64,000 nucleotides of DNA, from contig NC_133534.1 of the NCBI RefSeq assembly GCF_048544455.1, positions 37,386,217-37,450,216 of the forward strand, read 5' to 3'. Shown piece after piece: positions 33,533 through 45,891 of the stretch (its first letter is position 1; every line of letters starts with the position of its first letter). Source of the stretch: Silene latifolia (lineage: Eukaryota > Streptophyta > Magnoliopsida > Caryophyllales > Caryophyllaceae). The position numbers were made by a program, and so were the translations under genes. A model generated the notes under the pieces. That model did no database searches, was not told the origin of the DNA, and was given only the letters and a program-made list of their open reading frames with translations.

Positions 33533-35550
33533 AATAAACGTATTCTACACTGCGAAAAGAAGAATAAAAATAATTAGCATATGCATCGTTATGATTTTAA
33601 GTCTTAATGCAAAACTGTTATAAGCGAAGACTCAAGCATTTATACAATTGACCTCCCTCAAGAATTATAAAAATGATCCCAAGATTCAATTCTCTGTAAA
33701 TTGATAAGTCAACCTTTTGGCTAATTCTACTGTTAGAACTCTTGGTCGATAAATTTCTGTAAATTCTATCTTTAGTCCATCATAATCACGAGAAACTCTT
33801 CGGACTATAATGTTGAGATTAACTAAGTCAACACAAACTACTTACCCAACGTAGAAAGGGTCATATTATGCCTACCGACGAAGAAGGGATTCATAGTTGT
33901 TTGCCCTTATAAAGACTAGTCTCAATTTCCGTTTTAGAGGAAGATCCCATCAACTTTATTTTAATTCATTTTAAGTGAACTAATATCTAGCATGCGTGAA
34001 TGAATAAACTAAGGTGATGGCTTAATCTGTGTGACATCTGTATGTCTATGAAAACTAACATACAATCTATATGAGTCAATTTTCATGCATTTTAGTAGGT
34101 GGTTTGGTTTAGGCGGAATATGATGCACTAACTAACATGTGAATGAAAAGCAATAAGAAAGGTAAAACGTAAAACAAAATAAAGTCCTAGTGTGGCCTAT
34201 CTACCAAAATGAACATAAATACAACTTTGGAATCCATCCTTGGACCCCGAGAAGCTTGTCTTGATGTTCCATCTTGATCCATGTAGCGGGAGTGAGCAAT
34301 CCAATCTCCATCTTTAGTCCTCTCAAAAATTACAATTTAAAATTACATAATAAACCTATTTACATTCTAATTTCAAAACCGTAATAAATAAAGAAAACCA
34401 AACGGAGATACGAGATCTCAAATTACATTAAAAATTATGTTTCCAACATTACGAAAACCTAATTTAACTAAGGCCACACTAGGTATTACAAATTACAACC
34501 GATTGCAAAAATACGTAAATAAAACCATTCAACGATTCATTCAACTAAAAAAAATGCATCAGCTAAATAAATTAAACATGCAAGACATAATTCCTAAATT
34601 ATGTAGATTAATTTATCCAAACCACCTATTTAAATGATCAAATTAAGTGACAATTCCTCAATTAATCACATTAATTCCAATCTAAATTCATATTAATCTT
34701 GTAATATGAATTAATCCATCAATATTTTAAACTTCTTTAAAATAATTTGGTATCTAAAATTTGTGAACTTCTTCACAACAATTAATCATACATTATAAAT
34801 TTAATGTATAATCAATATTGGCCAAAACAAAAACAAATAAAAAAAACAAAAATTCCCTTTTTTTTATTTGTGCTCGGCAAAACAGAGAAAAACCCATAAA
34901 AACAGTTTTTATTTCTTCTTTATCTCTCGGCAAATAGCAAAAAAATAAAAAACAACCCATTTTTTATGTCTCGGCAATTCAACAAAAACCGAAAAAAAAA
35001 ACAGAATTTTTTTTTTTATAAACTCACGGCTGGGATTAAAAACAGCACCTTTGTTTTTTTTTTCTTCTTTTGCTCACGGTTGTTTGCCAAAAAACACAAA
35101 AAAACTTCTTTTTTTTTCGGCATTTTGCCCTAATCAAAAAATTTAGATGAACAAATTGTTTATAGTTGCTATTAAAACAAGATTGGCATAATCACCTTTT
35201 AATTTAAACATGTAAATTAATGAAACATGATTCTAAACAATGATTTAAAACCATTTATGCCAAAAACAATATAGCAAAAAACAATTTATCAACAATGAAA
35301 CAATCTCCATTTACATTTTAATTTAATCCTCATTAAATCAAACATCTACAAATTCATCATGTAATCATTTTAACTTATTAAAACAATAAAATAAATGAAT
35401 CAAAATGGAAATAAATCATCAAAAACAAGAACAAAACTCGGCTGGAAAAAAAAATTGTCACGGCAAAAAAAATTCTGCCGAAAAGTTTTTTTTTTCTTCA
35501 AATTTTGTTTAAATTCATTTATGCAAATCATAAAAATAATTTCGTGGTCT
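33533..35550 (-). other. Copia leader region, no gene found
   Basis: About 2 kb lies between the primer-binding site and gag. It is very AT-rich with long A and T runs, and short strings like ctcggcaa or cacggc recur between the runs (34870-35110, 35430-35480). No protein is recognised. Such a long leader is unusual for a copia element and may hold inserted or expanded sequence. Confidence 0.5.
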
Positions 35551-35564
35551 TGGCACTGATACCA
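35551..35564 (-). other. Primer-binding site of the copia element
   Basis: The minus strand reads TGGTATCAGTGCCA, two bases inside the LTR start at 35567. It resembles the initiator-methionine tRNA site used by most plant copia elements (TGGTATCAGAGC) and sets the direction as minus. Confidence 0.7.
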
Positions 35565-35566
35565 CT

Positions 35567-36643
35567 TGTAGGAAATATCGGCATACTTCCATTAACATTA
35601 TAAGGATTATAACGAAATTATAAATATGAAAACTAGTCATAAAAGAAATTTGCATAAACAAAATAGAGAGATTATGAAATCAACCTTCGGTCCTAGAAAA
35701 TCGGCCTAAGAATAATACCGCAATGATATTCGCCTATCAGTTGCACCCAAGATGATATGAGATATGCCTTTATTCTTGCTAGAATAGATCCCCAATTTTC
35801 TGTAAATTTTTAGGGTTTGTGTGTGTGGTTTTTAATGAGAGAAATGATAGGAAAAAAATTAGGTTAAAAAAAAGATCTCCCTACTCACCTATTATAACCG
35901 AAATAGGAGAGATTGAGGGAAGATATTTTCCTTCTTTTTCTTGTTTTGACCGAAATAAGGAGATAATTCTCCTCATTATTTTCGGTTTTTACAACTACCA
36001 AAATGAGGTGATTAAATCTTCTTATTTTTGGTAGTTTACAAAATGTATATAAAGTGTATAAATTATAAATTGTCATTTAATTTATTCCGTATTAATTAGT
36101 CTACACACAACAGCTTGCAGTCGACCTATTAATGTCGGTCTGTTATAATTTATTATGACAATATCGTATAATATATACTTTAACTATAAATATCGCATAT
36201 TTATAATTAGCTAATTAAATATAACCGATTACATTTAATTACGAATTAACATCTTAATTCATTTAAGCTAACATTATATACATTAATTAAATATAACATA
36301 TTATATTCAATTTACGAATTGACAGTTAATTCGTCTCAGCTAATATTATTTAATTAAATTAAATAATCGTCTCATCAACACATTGACTAACTGTTTAGTC
36401 ATATAAGGCATCAATGTGATTACATTTCCATAATCACATATCTCAAACACATCCTTTAGGTGTGACTTTTAGGGACCAGTTGATCACCGCCATCAGTATG
36501 ATAATAACGTCAAACCTTCTAGCAAGCCAACCGTTATTAGGTAATCGTTAATCAACTGATAAAATACGAAGTATACCCTTGTGAACCTATAAGAGATTTA
36601 TAAATGTTATCACACTAATTTGTGGAGGACACAAGCTCCAACA
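35567..36643 (-). repeat. Intact LTR (5') of the copia element
   Basis: A 1077-bp LTR, TGTAGGAAATATC...CTCCAACA. 35567-35787 matches 12538-12758, and 35788 to about 36320 matches 31760-32297, which proves that the Ogre insertion split the partner LTR. The last 320 bases have no partner in the window. Confidence 0.88.
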
Positions 36644-36710
36644 CTTTATACCTGAGTGGTCCTGGTAAGGCACTTGGAGTATGGGGGTGTCACAAAGTGG
36701 TATCAGAGCG
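36644..36710 (+). mobile_element. End of gypsy LTR copy B and its primer-binding site
   Basis: 36644-36694 completes the interrupted LTR (ctttatacctgagtgg...gtgtcaca). TGGTATCAGAGCG (36698-36710) follows: the primer-binding site for initiator methionine tRNA of the gypsy element, which reads on the plus strand. Confidence 0.85.
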
Positions 36711-37574
36711 ACGATCTTGAAACCTGTAACCAATGAACCTAATGAACATAGGGAGTCAAATTAAAATGAACCCGGGGTAAAGGTTGTAGGAGCTAATGCA
36801 AAGGCTTGGGAGACGTCCTAAAGTCGCGAACTCGCCCTGCAATTTCGAACCGGTCACATGGGGGGTATGTGTCAAGGTCGTATGTGTTGTCTTTTGGTTC
36901 GTATGTGTATATAACAGTATGTGTTGTGAATTGTTGAATGTTGGAAGTGGAGAATTGAAAGTATGGTTAAAGGTTGAAAATATATGTTTTATATGTGAAT
37001 TAAATGAAGAAGCATGTTGGGTGTTTATAATGTGGCATCTTGATAATATGAAGTAGAATGCTTTAATGATCATATGAGAACTTGTGTAGATTTACATGCG
37101 TAGTAATAATTATAATGTCGAGTTTATAAAGATTGCGTATTATGTTGAGGTAAGTGAGATAACATGCGGGTAGTGTATACGAGTCTGCATGACTCGATCG
37201 AGTGGGGGGCACTCGATCGAGTAGGTGAGGTGCTCGATCGAGTGGGTCTAACTCGATCGAGTGGATAGTTTGACGTTTTTATGGTCAGAACCGTGTTTTT
37301 GGGTACTCGATCGAGTACATAGGGGCACTCGATCGAGTAGGGGGCACTCGATCGAGTGGGCTGTCAGCTCGGTCGAGTATGTTAGAGATCAGAAGGTTTG
37401 TTTGGGGTCTGGAGTCGGGGCACTCGATCGAGTATGTTGGGCACTCGATCGAGTAGCCTCAACTCGATCGAGTGGGTTTTGGTACTCGATCGAGTGGGGT
37501 CTGTGCAGGCTGTTTTCGTGTTTTGGTGTTATATTATGTATGTTTATATCTACCTTTTCTTATATAGTTTCAAG
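36711..37574 (+). repeat. Gypsy leader with an array of ACTCGATCGAGT palindromes
   Basis: This is untranslated leader between the primer-binding site and gag. From 37190 to 37500 the 12-base palindrome ACTCGATCGAGT, or a one-base variant, occurs about twelve times at irregular 15-40 base spacing. The same palindrome occurs in every LTR copy of this element upstream of the TATA box. Open frames reading through this array are repeat-driven. Confidence 0.7.
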
Positions 37575-40500
37575 ATGCCGCCAAAGAAAACCGCCTTGTG
37601 TGCGAGAGCTGAGAGCATGAACGTTGATGACATAGTTAAGATGTTGGAGCATCAAGATGCTCTTACGGAAGCGCTAAAGAGAGTGGGAAAGGATAAGGAG
37701 GTTGATCATTCTAAGATCAGTCTCTACATAGCTAGGTTTAACCCGAAAGAGTATAAGGGAACCGGGGAGCCAATTCTTCTTGACAATTGGCATCGTGAGA
37801 TGGAGAACATTCTGGATTTGGTACATTGTCCGGATGAGATGAGGGTAGAACAAGCTGCGTTCTACTTGAGGGAGGCAGCAGGAGAGTGGTGGGATAAGGT
37901 GAAGATGAGCGCTAGAGATATGTATGAGAAGCAGGGGCTGCCTGCTATTCCTTGGGAAGAGTTTAGGAAAGCTATGAAGATGGAGTTCGTGCCGGAGTAT
38001 GTGAGGAGTAAGCTAAGGGAGGAGTTTGATGGGTTCAAGATGACCTCTGAGATGTCTGTGGCTGAGTACTACAAACAGTTTAATGAGAAGTCTAGGTATG
38101 CTGAGGATATGGGATTGAGTGAGGAGAACCTAGCTTTGAGGTTTGAGAAGGGGTTGACCCCCAAGATAATGGATAAGTTACCCGTGGGAGTCCTTACTCC
38201 TTACTGATGTTAAGGAAGCTTATGAGAGAGCTGGGAGAGCTGAGAGGTTGGTAGAGATGGCCCGGGAGAGAGGTGCTGAGAAAAGAAAGGCTGAGAGCGA
38301 GGGTGGTGGCCAATCTAGCTACAAGAAGGGCAACCACACTCAAGCTAGAGTATATTCATCTGGCTCGGGGCTTAGTACATGGGCTTCTTATGGGCGTGGT
38401 CGTGGGAACAGTAGCGGCAGATGGGGGCTGACCTGTTTTAACTGTGACGGTGTAGGCCACAAGAGACATGAGTGCACCAGTGCGGTGAGCGGGGGTTACC
38501 AGAGGCCGAGACAGGGGAGCTTTTCTCAGGGGCCGGCACATATTTTTGCGAGTAACAGACCAGTTGGGTCATGGAACAACCAGGGAGATCAGAGCAACAA
38601 CAGGGGAGGTAACCGCAACGACGGTAGTTCTTATCAGAAGCCAGCTACGAACACCAACAACAACCAGGGGTCGGGTGCTAAGCCGACTACCTCTGCCAGT
38701 ACTGTCCAAGGAAGTGGGCAGAAGACCAGTGGAAAGCTGTTTATGATGGAGAAACAAGCTGCTGAGGACGACGCACATGTTATCACTGGTACTTTTCTTG
38801 TTAATGGTGTTTACGCCTTTGTTTTGTTTGATTCGGGGGCGTCTCAGTCGTTTGTATCTTCGAGTCATGTTAAACAGTTGGGTTTGAGAAAGTATGAGTC
38901 TGTAAGTGAAAAAGTTTTTATACCTTCGGGAGAGTCTGTAACATGTGGGAGGTTGTTTAGGGATGTATCTATGATAGTTGGGCAAGTTGATCTACCTGTA
39001 GACTTGCTAGAGTTTCCTTTAGACGGTTTTGAGATGATAGTCGGGATGGATTGGTTAGGGAAGTACAAAGCTAAGATAGACTGTCATCAAAAGAAAGTGT
39101 CTCTGAGAGGTCCTAAGGGCATTAGTGTGTCTTATCGTGGGTTTGTTGTCAAACCCAAAGTTAAGTTGATTGCAACTGTGACCTTGAAGTCCTATCTGAG
39201 GAAGGGGTGTCCGATGATCTTGTGCCATGTGAGAGATGACCGGATAGAGAGTCCGACAGTTGATCAGATACCAGTTGTGGGGGAGTTTTCAAATGTCTTT
39301 CCAGAGGAGATTTCGGGGTTGCCGCCGAAGAGGGAGATAGATTTCATTGTTGAACTGAAACCGGGGACGGGGCCAATCTCTAAGGCACCGTACCGGATGA
39401 GTCCTAAGGAGTTGGAGGAGCTCAGGAAGCAGTTAGATGATTTGATAGAGAAAGGATACATTAGACCTAGTGTATCACCGTGGGGAGCACCACTTCTTTT
39501 CGTGAAAAAGAAAGATGGGAGTTTGAGGTTGTGCATAGATTACAGGGAGTTGAACCGAGTGACGGTGAAGAACAAGTATCCTTTGCCAAGGATAGATGAC
39601 CTATTTGATCAGTTGAGTGGTACAGCAGTCTTTTCCAAGATTGATCTGAGATCGGGGTACCATGAGGTGAAGATTAGAGATGAGGACATACCAAAGACAG
39701 CTTTTACGTCGAGGTATGGCCATTATGAGTATGTGGTGATGCCTTTTGGGTTATCTAATGCGCCGGCTGTGTTTATGGATTTGATGAACAAAGTCTTCAG
39801 TCAGTTTTTGGACAAGTTCGTGGTCGTTTTCATAGATGACATCTTAGTCGACTCCAAGACTAAGGAGGAACATGAGGAACATCTGAGGATTGTGTTGCAG
39901 ACCTTGAGGGAGCATGAGTTTTATGCTAAGTTTTCCAAGTGTGAGTTCTGGTTAGAGAAAGTTGCTTTTCTGGGGCATGTGATCTCTAAGGATGGGGTAG
40001 ATGTGGATCCTGCAAAGATTGGGGCAGTTACCATGTGAGAAGCACCAAAGAACGTAGCTGAGATCAGGAGTTTCTTGGGTTTAGCAGGATACTACAGACG
40101 GTTCGTGAAGGATTTCTCCAAGATTGCTAGACCTATGACAGCTTTGATGAGGAAAGAGAATAGGTTTCGTTGGGATGAGAGTTGTGAGACGACGTTCCAA
40201 ACATTAAAGGAGCGTTTGACCACCGCTCCAATCTTAGCATTGCTGAAGGGAGTGAGAACTTTGAGGTTTATACAAATGTCTCAAAGAATGGGTTGGGATG
40301 TGTGTTGATGCAGAACGGTAGAGTCATTGCCTATGCTTCTAGGCAATTGAAGCCTTATGAGGAGAATTATCTTACACACGATCTAGAGTTGGGTGCAGTG
40401 GTGTTTGCTCTCAAGATTTGGAGACAATACCTTTATGGGGCGACCTTTAAGGTATTTTCTGATCACAAGAGTCTCAAGTACGTCTTCACCCAAAAGGAGT

Positions 40501-42794
40501 TGAACATGAGACAGAGGAGGTGGATGGAGTTGATTGGCGATTATGACATGGATATTATCTACCATGAAGGGAAAGCCAATGTAGTTGCAGATGCCTTGAG
40601 CAGGAAGAGTGTACATGCTTTGTGCACAGCTATATCTTTGATGAGGTTGAGAGATGAGGTTGGGAAGTTTGGGATACATATGATCCAGAAAGGGGATGCC
40701 ATAGGGGATTTGACAGTACAGCCTGATCTTTATGATGATATTCGAGGTAAACAGGTGTTGGATCCTAAGATGGTGGAGTGGAGAGCTGGAGTAAAGAAAG
40801 GGACAGTGTCTAGATTATCTATTCATACCGATGGTAGTTTGAGGTTTGATAGGAGGTGGTGTGTCCCTAATTATGAGGAGCTGAAAAAGACAACCATGAC
40901 AGAGGTACATTGTACACCATATTCGGTACATCCAGGTGGTGACAAGCTGTACAAGGATTTAAAGAAGACGTTCTGGTGGCCTGGGATGAAGAAAGAAACA
41001 ACTAAGTTTGTGGCCCGTTGTTTAACATGCCGGAGAGTTAAAGGGGAACAACGAAGACCACAAGGTAAGATTCAGTCTCTTGAGGTACCTGAGTGGAAGT
41101 GGGAATCCATTTCTATGGATTTTATCGTGGGTTTGCCAAAGAGTCAACAGGGTAACAACATGATATGGGTTATAGTGGATCGACTGACCAAGTCAGCTCA
41201 TTTTGTGCCAATGAAAGATACATGGACTAAGGCACAATTAGCTACGGCCTATCGGAAGAATATGTTAAGGTTACATGGGGTGCTTAAAGACATAGTATCT
41301 GACAGAGATGCGAGGTTTATCTCAAGGTTTTGGATAGAGTTGCAGGAATCTTTGGGAACGACATTGAAGATGAGTACAACATTTCATCCTGCAACAGATG
41401 GTCAGACAGAGAACAATCAAGACTCTTGAGAACATGTTACGAGCTTGTGTGATGGATTTTGGTGGTAGCCGGGAGCAGAGGTTAGATTTGATTGAGTTTT
41501 CTTACAACAACAGCTATCACACTAGTATTGGCATGGCGCCATTTGAGGCTTTATATGGGAGGAGACGTAGGAGTCCGATTTGTTGGGACGACAGTGCTGA
41601 GGCAGTGGTTTTAGGACCAGAAATGGTACATGAGATGGTTGAGCAGATTAAGATGATCAGAGAGAGGATGAGAGCAGCTCAGGATAGGCAAAAGAGTTAT
41701 GCAGATCTACATCGCCGGGATATAGAGTTTCAGGTTGGGGACAAGGTTCTTCTGAAAGTGTCTCCTATGCGTGGGGTTATGAGATTTGGGAAGAAAGGCA
41801 AGCTGAGTCAGAAGTTCATAGGACCATATGAGATCTTAGACCGGGTTGGAGAGGTTGCTTATCGTTTGGCTTTACCGTCTTCTTTAGATAGGGTACATAA
41901 CGTGTTTCATGTATCTCAGCTGCGCAAGTATGTGAGTGATCCGTCACATGTGTTAGAGGCAAAGAGCATAGAGCTAGATGAGTCCACTTCAACAATGCAT
42001 GCCTTTAGTGGCGTTTAATATGGACTCTGGCGGCATAAGTAAATGCCGCGTAAACAAATAACGGTGTATGGATAAATGCTGCCATATGCAATGTCGCTAA
42101 AAGGCTTTAATGGCATTTGATGGATATGCTGGTAAATGCCAATTTAAACGACATCCAAGCCCTTCTTATGAATTTAAAGATCCATTATTTTTTTTCTTTA
42201 ATAAAATTTTTAATTCATTACATTGATACACGTGATATTGTTTATTTTATTTTAATTTTTTTATCTATTTGTTATTTATAAAATAAAAAGTACCTGTAAC
42301 TAATAAAAAAGACAAAAACTTATAAAATGAAAATATCTTATATAATATTGATTATAAAATTTGTCATTACAAATGCTTTTGTAAAAATAACTCAATTCAT
42401 CAACACCTTATCAAAAGCTAACCTCAGCCTAACTTGGTATCATCCAAAAATCAAAATGCTAAAGTTTATAGCTAATCGAACATTCACAAAAACTTCCTGC
42501 CTGGATCTCGCTGCACACAGCCCAACCATTTCTCGTACCATACCATTTCTTGTAGCACAGCCATTTCTAAATTTGTTTTGTCAAACCCAAAATGCCATAC
42601 ATTCTTCTACTATAATCCGACCGGGGCAAAGGAAACCAAATATTATTCGTGCACTACTTATAAAATTTGCACTTGTACCCAGTATAAAAGCTATATGTAT
42701 TTATGTAAAGAAAATGAATGACAAAGGCTTACTATTTCGTATGAAACAAGTGAAAGATTGCGGCAGCGTAGGCTATGTACCATTACTAAGGATA

Positions 42795-43610
42795 TCTTTA
42801 CGAGCATAAGGCAGGGTTCCGCGCCATTGTACCAATGAAATGAGCAAGATGAGATCGTTCACCCCCCGCTGGCTGCCATAAACTATTCCAGTCAACCGTT
42901 ACCCTTTTGTTCTTCGGTAAATTCCAGATATGGGACATCATAGTTGGTCCCCTTCGCTTAGTAGCGACAGATTGCGAATGATCTATAAAGATAAAGAGAG
43001 AAAATAAATTGAAGTAACATGATAAAAGACTTTTAGTAACTTTGAGTTTGTTGCACGAATGATTTTCTGTTAATTTTGGATTCTGCATTCATATCCTTAT
43101 TTACAAGTTGATAGTTACTGTTTTAATCAGTGCGAAATTGTTGATTGTCATTCCTCTAATTTCAAACTCCAAGGCAAATTAGTTAACAATAGTTATTGCT
43201 CAAGACCGAATTACGTTAAGACATCTTAAGTTACTCAAGACTGTCTTAATTTAAGACGTCATAGGATACTAGACGTCTTAAGTTAAGAAGTCTTAAATCA
43301 ATTAATTTTCACACAAGTGCCAACACACTCAAAACTTCAACATTCAAACCAGAACTTCTAATATTCAAACTAGTATAACAACTAACTTGGTAATGAAGAA
43401 AGGGTTATCTTACCTTCAACATTTAAACCTTCAAGAGTCGTATCTACAAAAAACCCTTCACCATTATAATCGACATGAGGCTCGGAAGCTTCGTTTTCAG
43501 GACCTTGAAGAGAGTCGGGTGGTGGTCCTCGGGGCTGAACAGGTGTAATATCATCACCAACAATTTGGACATTTACGATATGAGGTTGTTTTCACGCCAT
43601 TGACCTGGAT
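42795..43610 (-). pseudogene. CACTA-encoded Ptta/En-Spm-type (Transposase_24-like) fragment
   Basis: Two exon-like blocks lie on the minus strand. The upstream one (about 43600-43425) reads HIVNVQIVGDDITPVQPRGPPP... to TTLEGLNVEG and ends at a GTAAGA donor. The downstream one follows a ttatag acceptor (about 42982-42797) and contains KRRGPTMMSHIWNLPKNKRV, DWNSLWQPAGG and LAHFIGTMARNP. This resembles the conserved block of plant Ptta/En-Spm accessory transposase proteins. A TGA two codons after the presumed ATG and the lack of later exons make it a remnant. The family call is from memory. Confidence 0.55.
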
Positions 43611-44540
43611 CAGATAAGATAGTGACATACTAAAAAAACATCAGCTAATATGCAGATAAATGTCAAGATTGTCCAATACCATCAAGAGGTGAAAACCACT
43701 GGACACATTTAATATGAAACAGATGAAAACATCAGCAGAACACACATTTATATTAGAAGTGATGTAAGTGTATATGGAAACAAAAGAAAAAAAACCAACA
43801 CACATTTTCATGTCAAAGATTATTTGTCTATTAACAAGAAGTATGGGGCAAACATGAAGCAGCAAGTGTTTCATTTTCATCAAGTTAAAATTAAAATACT
43901 TTAGTGTTCTTTTAGTAAACCACTATTTTTTTCAAGTTGTCAGACTTGTCATATACTCGATGCTTCTAAGTTGTAACGGTGTTATGCCTTCCGTTAGAGC
44001 TCTCCTTATTTATAATTCTAAAGTACTTCACTCGCATATAAGTAACATCATAAAGGGGGAGGTTATTTATAGCAATTAGTGACTTATATTAATGAAAAGA
44101 TCAATCAAAATAGGAATTTGATTAAAGAAGCCAATCTTCATATGATAGGGCCATTCTCCTTATATGCATTCTCTTCACCTATTTAATTATGAAATGAAAA
44201 GAGCACCTAACCTCGAAAATGAAGCCTATACTTAGAAAATGAGGCCTATAGTTCCATTCTTTCTCCGCCGAAAGGCATAGATCATATCAAACTTACACGA
44301 ATCACACCGCACTTTATACAGAAAAAATAAGAGATACTAAAAACAGCCTTGAGAAAACAAGTCACACAAGCTTCTTAATCCTTTCATATATAGATAAACA
44401 AGTCGCACTAGAATTTGATAATCATACACTCAAAGAGGTTGCATCATGTCCGCAGCTTGCACATAATTTTAACTTTCTTCACACAATCATGATCAGGACT
44501 CCTATAATTCTTCCTATTCTTCACATAAATTACCTCCTTA

Positions 44541-44630
44541 TTCCCTCCGTCCCCATCAATTGTTTACCCTTTTTATTATTTGCGAGGGGTATTTTAATCA
44601 AAGGTAAACAAATGATTGGGACGAAGGAAG
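44541..44630. mobile_element. Stowaway-like MITE inside the CACTA element
   Basis: The 90-bp element has ends ttccctccgtcccc and gggacgaaggaag, inverted relative to each other and flanked by TA on both sides. This is typical of the Stowaway (Tc1/mariner) MITEs that begin CTCCCTCCGT. Confidence 0.75.
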
Positions 44631-45891
44631 TATATAGTATCTCATACATATTTTTTGTTCTCTTAACAATGAAACGTGTTATTCTAAGGAGAAGACATAT
44701 AATACAAAGTTTGTGCTGCAACACTGTAAACCCATATACAAGGCATAACTGCATAGCATACCAAGTTTCGAAAAACCCGCAATTTCTCCCTAAAATCGAA
44801 ACTACTGTAAGCAACCTTAAGCCAAAAAGGGTACTACAAAAAAGAACAGTATAATTTTCACATTATACAACAATATTTTTCGAAATCAAGATCAATTTGA
44901 TCAAATCTTACCGTACAAGCTTCTTAGTTCTTAACCATTTCATTATCCAGCAAATTCCCAAATTCTGTGAAATCTAAACTCCCAACACATCATACATGCT
45001 TAACCAACCAAAATTCAAGCAATAAAATCGTCTCACTTTGTTCAAATCAATAGCAACAAATTTAAGCAAGTGTTTGATTAGAATTAGATATTGATAAAAC
45101 AACAAAAAATAGTTCAAATCAAATAGGTAAATAGATGGAATATGATTGGTGATTAAAAAGGATGAAGAAGAGAAGAAAACCTGGAAGGAGAAAGCACCGA
45201 TTAATCGAGAAAATGAAGTTAGGGTTTAGGTGTGGTATTTAGGAATGGTAAAGTGATTTTAAGAGTGTTTATTTTTTGCGGAAGAGGTAATTAAAATTTG
45301 GGGAGTGTAAAAGAGCGGTAAAGACGAGCGTATAGGCGCGAAAGCAAAAGTTAGGCTAGGGCGGCATTTACTTCATTTGTCATATTAAATGCCACTTTAA
45401 ACATAACTAAGGTGGCATTTGTATTTTATGCTGTTAGATAAATGTCACTAAAGGGATGCAATGTTGTAGTGGTCTTTGTCTTACCTTGAGGTGCCTAAGC
45501 AGATTCTTGATCGGAAGGTTAGGAAGACTAGACATGGTGAGACAGTCTTGCTTAAGATCCTTTGGTCTAATCATGAGGTTGAGGAAGCTACTTGGAAGGC
45601 AGACGAGGCCATGAGAGAGCGTTACCCTTTCCTTTTTGATCAGGTATGTATGGTTACGGGGACGTAACCTTGTTTCTTTTAGGGGGGGGTATGAGATGAT
45701 CGCGAAGAGTTTTTGCACCTTTTTGTGTTGTGTCGGTATAGTTAGTAGTGGTTTGTGTTGGGTTGAGTTTGGTTGGTAACATGTTTTGTGTTGAGTTTTG
45801 TTTTGGTTGTTGTGTCGGGAGTATGGTAGTATGTCTTTTCTTTGTTGTGGTTTGAACTTCGGGGACGAAGTTCTTTTTAAGGAGGGAAGAC

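Larger units (their letters stand above)
12538..36643 (-). mobile_element. Deleted Ty1/copia element nested in the gypsy 5' LTR
   Basis: The outer ends are TGTAGGAAATATCGG (12538) and ...CTCCAACA (36643). They are flanked by attta (12533-12537) and cttta (36644-36648), a 5-bp target duplication with one change. The element reads on the minus strand. Its 5' LTR is 35567-36643 (1077 bp), the primer-binding site TGGTATCAGTGCCA is on the minus strand at 35564-35551, and gag-protease is at 33532-32282. The other LTR survives only as 12538-12758 plus 31760-32297. Its last 320 bases or so, together with integrase, reverse transcriptase and RNase H, are gone. The Ogre element 12759-31754 sits inside this partial LTR. 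It is not autonomous. Confidence 0.85.
41985..45471. mobile_element. Non-autonomous CACTA (En/Spm) element inside the gypsy pol
   Basis: Both ends share an inverted repeat. The right end read inward is CACTACAACATTGCATCCC; the left end is CACTTCAACAATGCATGCC. Target duplication gtc at 41982-41984 and 45472-45474 is the 3-bp size typical of CACTA. Removing the element restores the frame from integrase (SIELDES) to the chromodomain (LSYLEVP). Subterminal motifs like taaatgcc/ggcattta recur near both ends. No full transposase is present. A 90-bp Stowaway MITE lies inside at 44541-44630. Confidence 0.85.
37575..45667 (+). pseudogene. Chromodomain Ty3/gypsy (Tekay/Del-like) gag-pol, decayed and interrupted
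   Basis: Start MPPKKTALCARAES at 37575. Gag has FYLREAAGEWWDKVK, then the knuckle [14 protein letters not shown] (about 38440). Protease: [15 protein letters not shown] (38826). [29 protein letters not shown] and FIDDIL (about 39832). RNase [18 protein letters not shown] (about 40457). Integrase: zinc part ending CLTCRRVK, core [13 protein letters not shown] and [15 protein letters not shown]. The chromodomain (LSYLEVPKQILDRKVRK, VEEATWKADEAM) is at 45478-45667, beyond a CACTA insertion. Lesions: a 7-bp tandem duplication (ccttact) near 38195-38208, a TGA for Trp at 40036-40038, a one-base deletion near 40242, and a two-base deletion near 41410. A chromodomain normally guides integration to marked chromatin. 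It is not functional. Confidence 0.88.

Noticed and set aside
37190..37500. Palindrome array considered as a CRISPR array
   Set aside because: This is a eukaryotic retroelement leader; the repeats are 12 bases with irregular spacers and occur in LTRs too.
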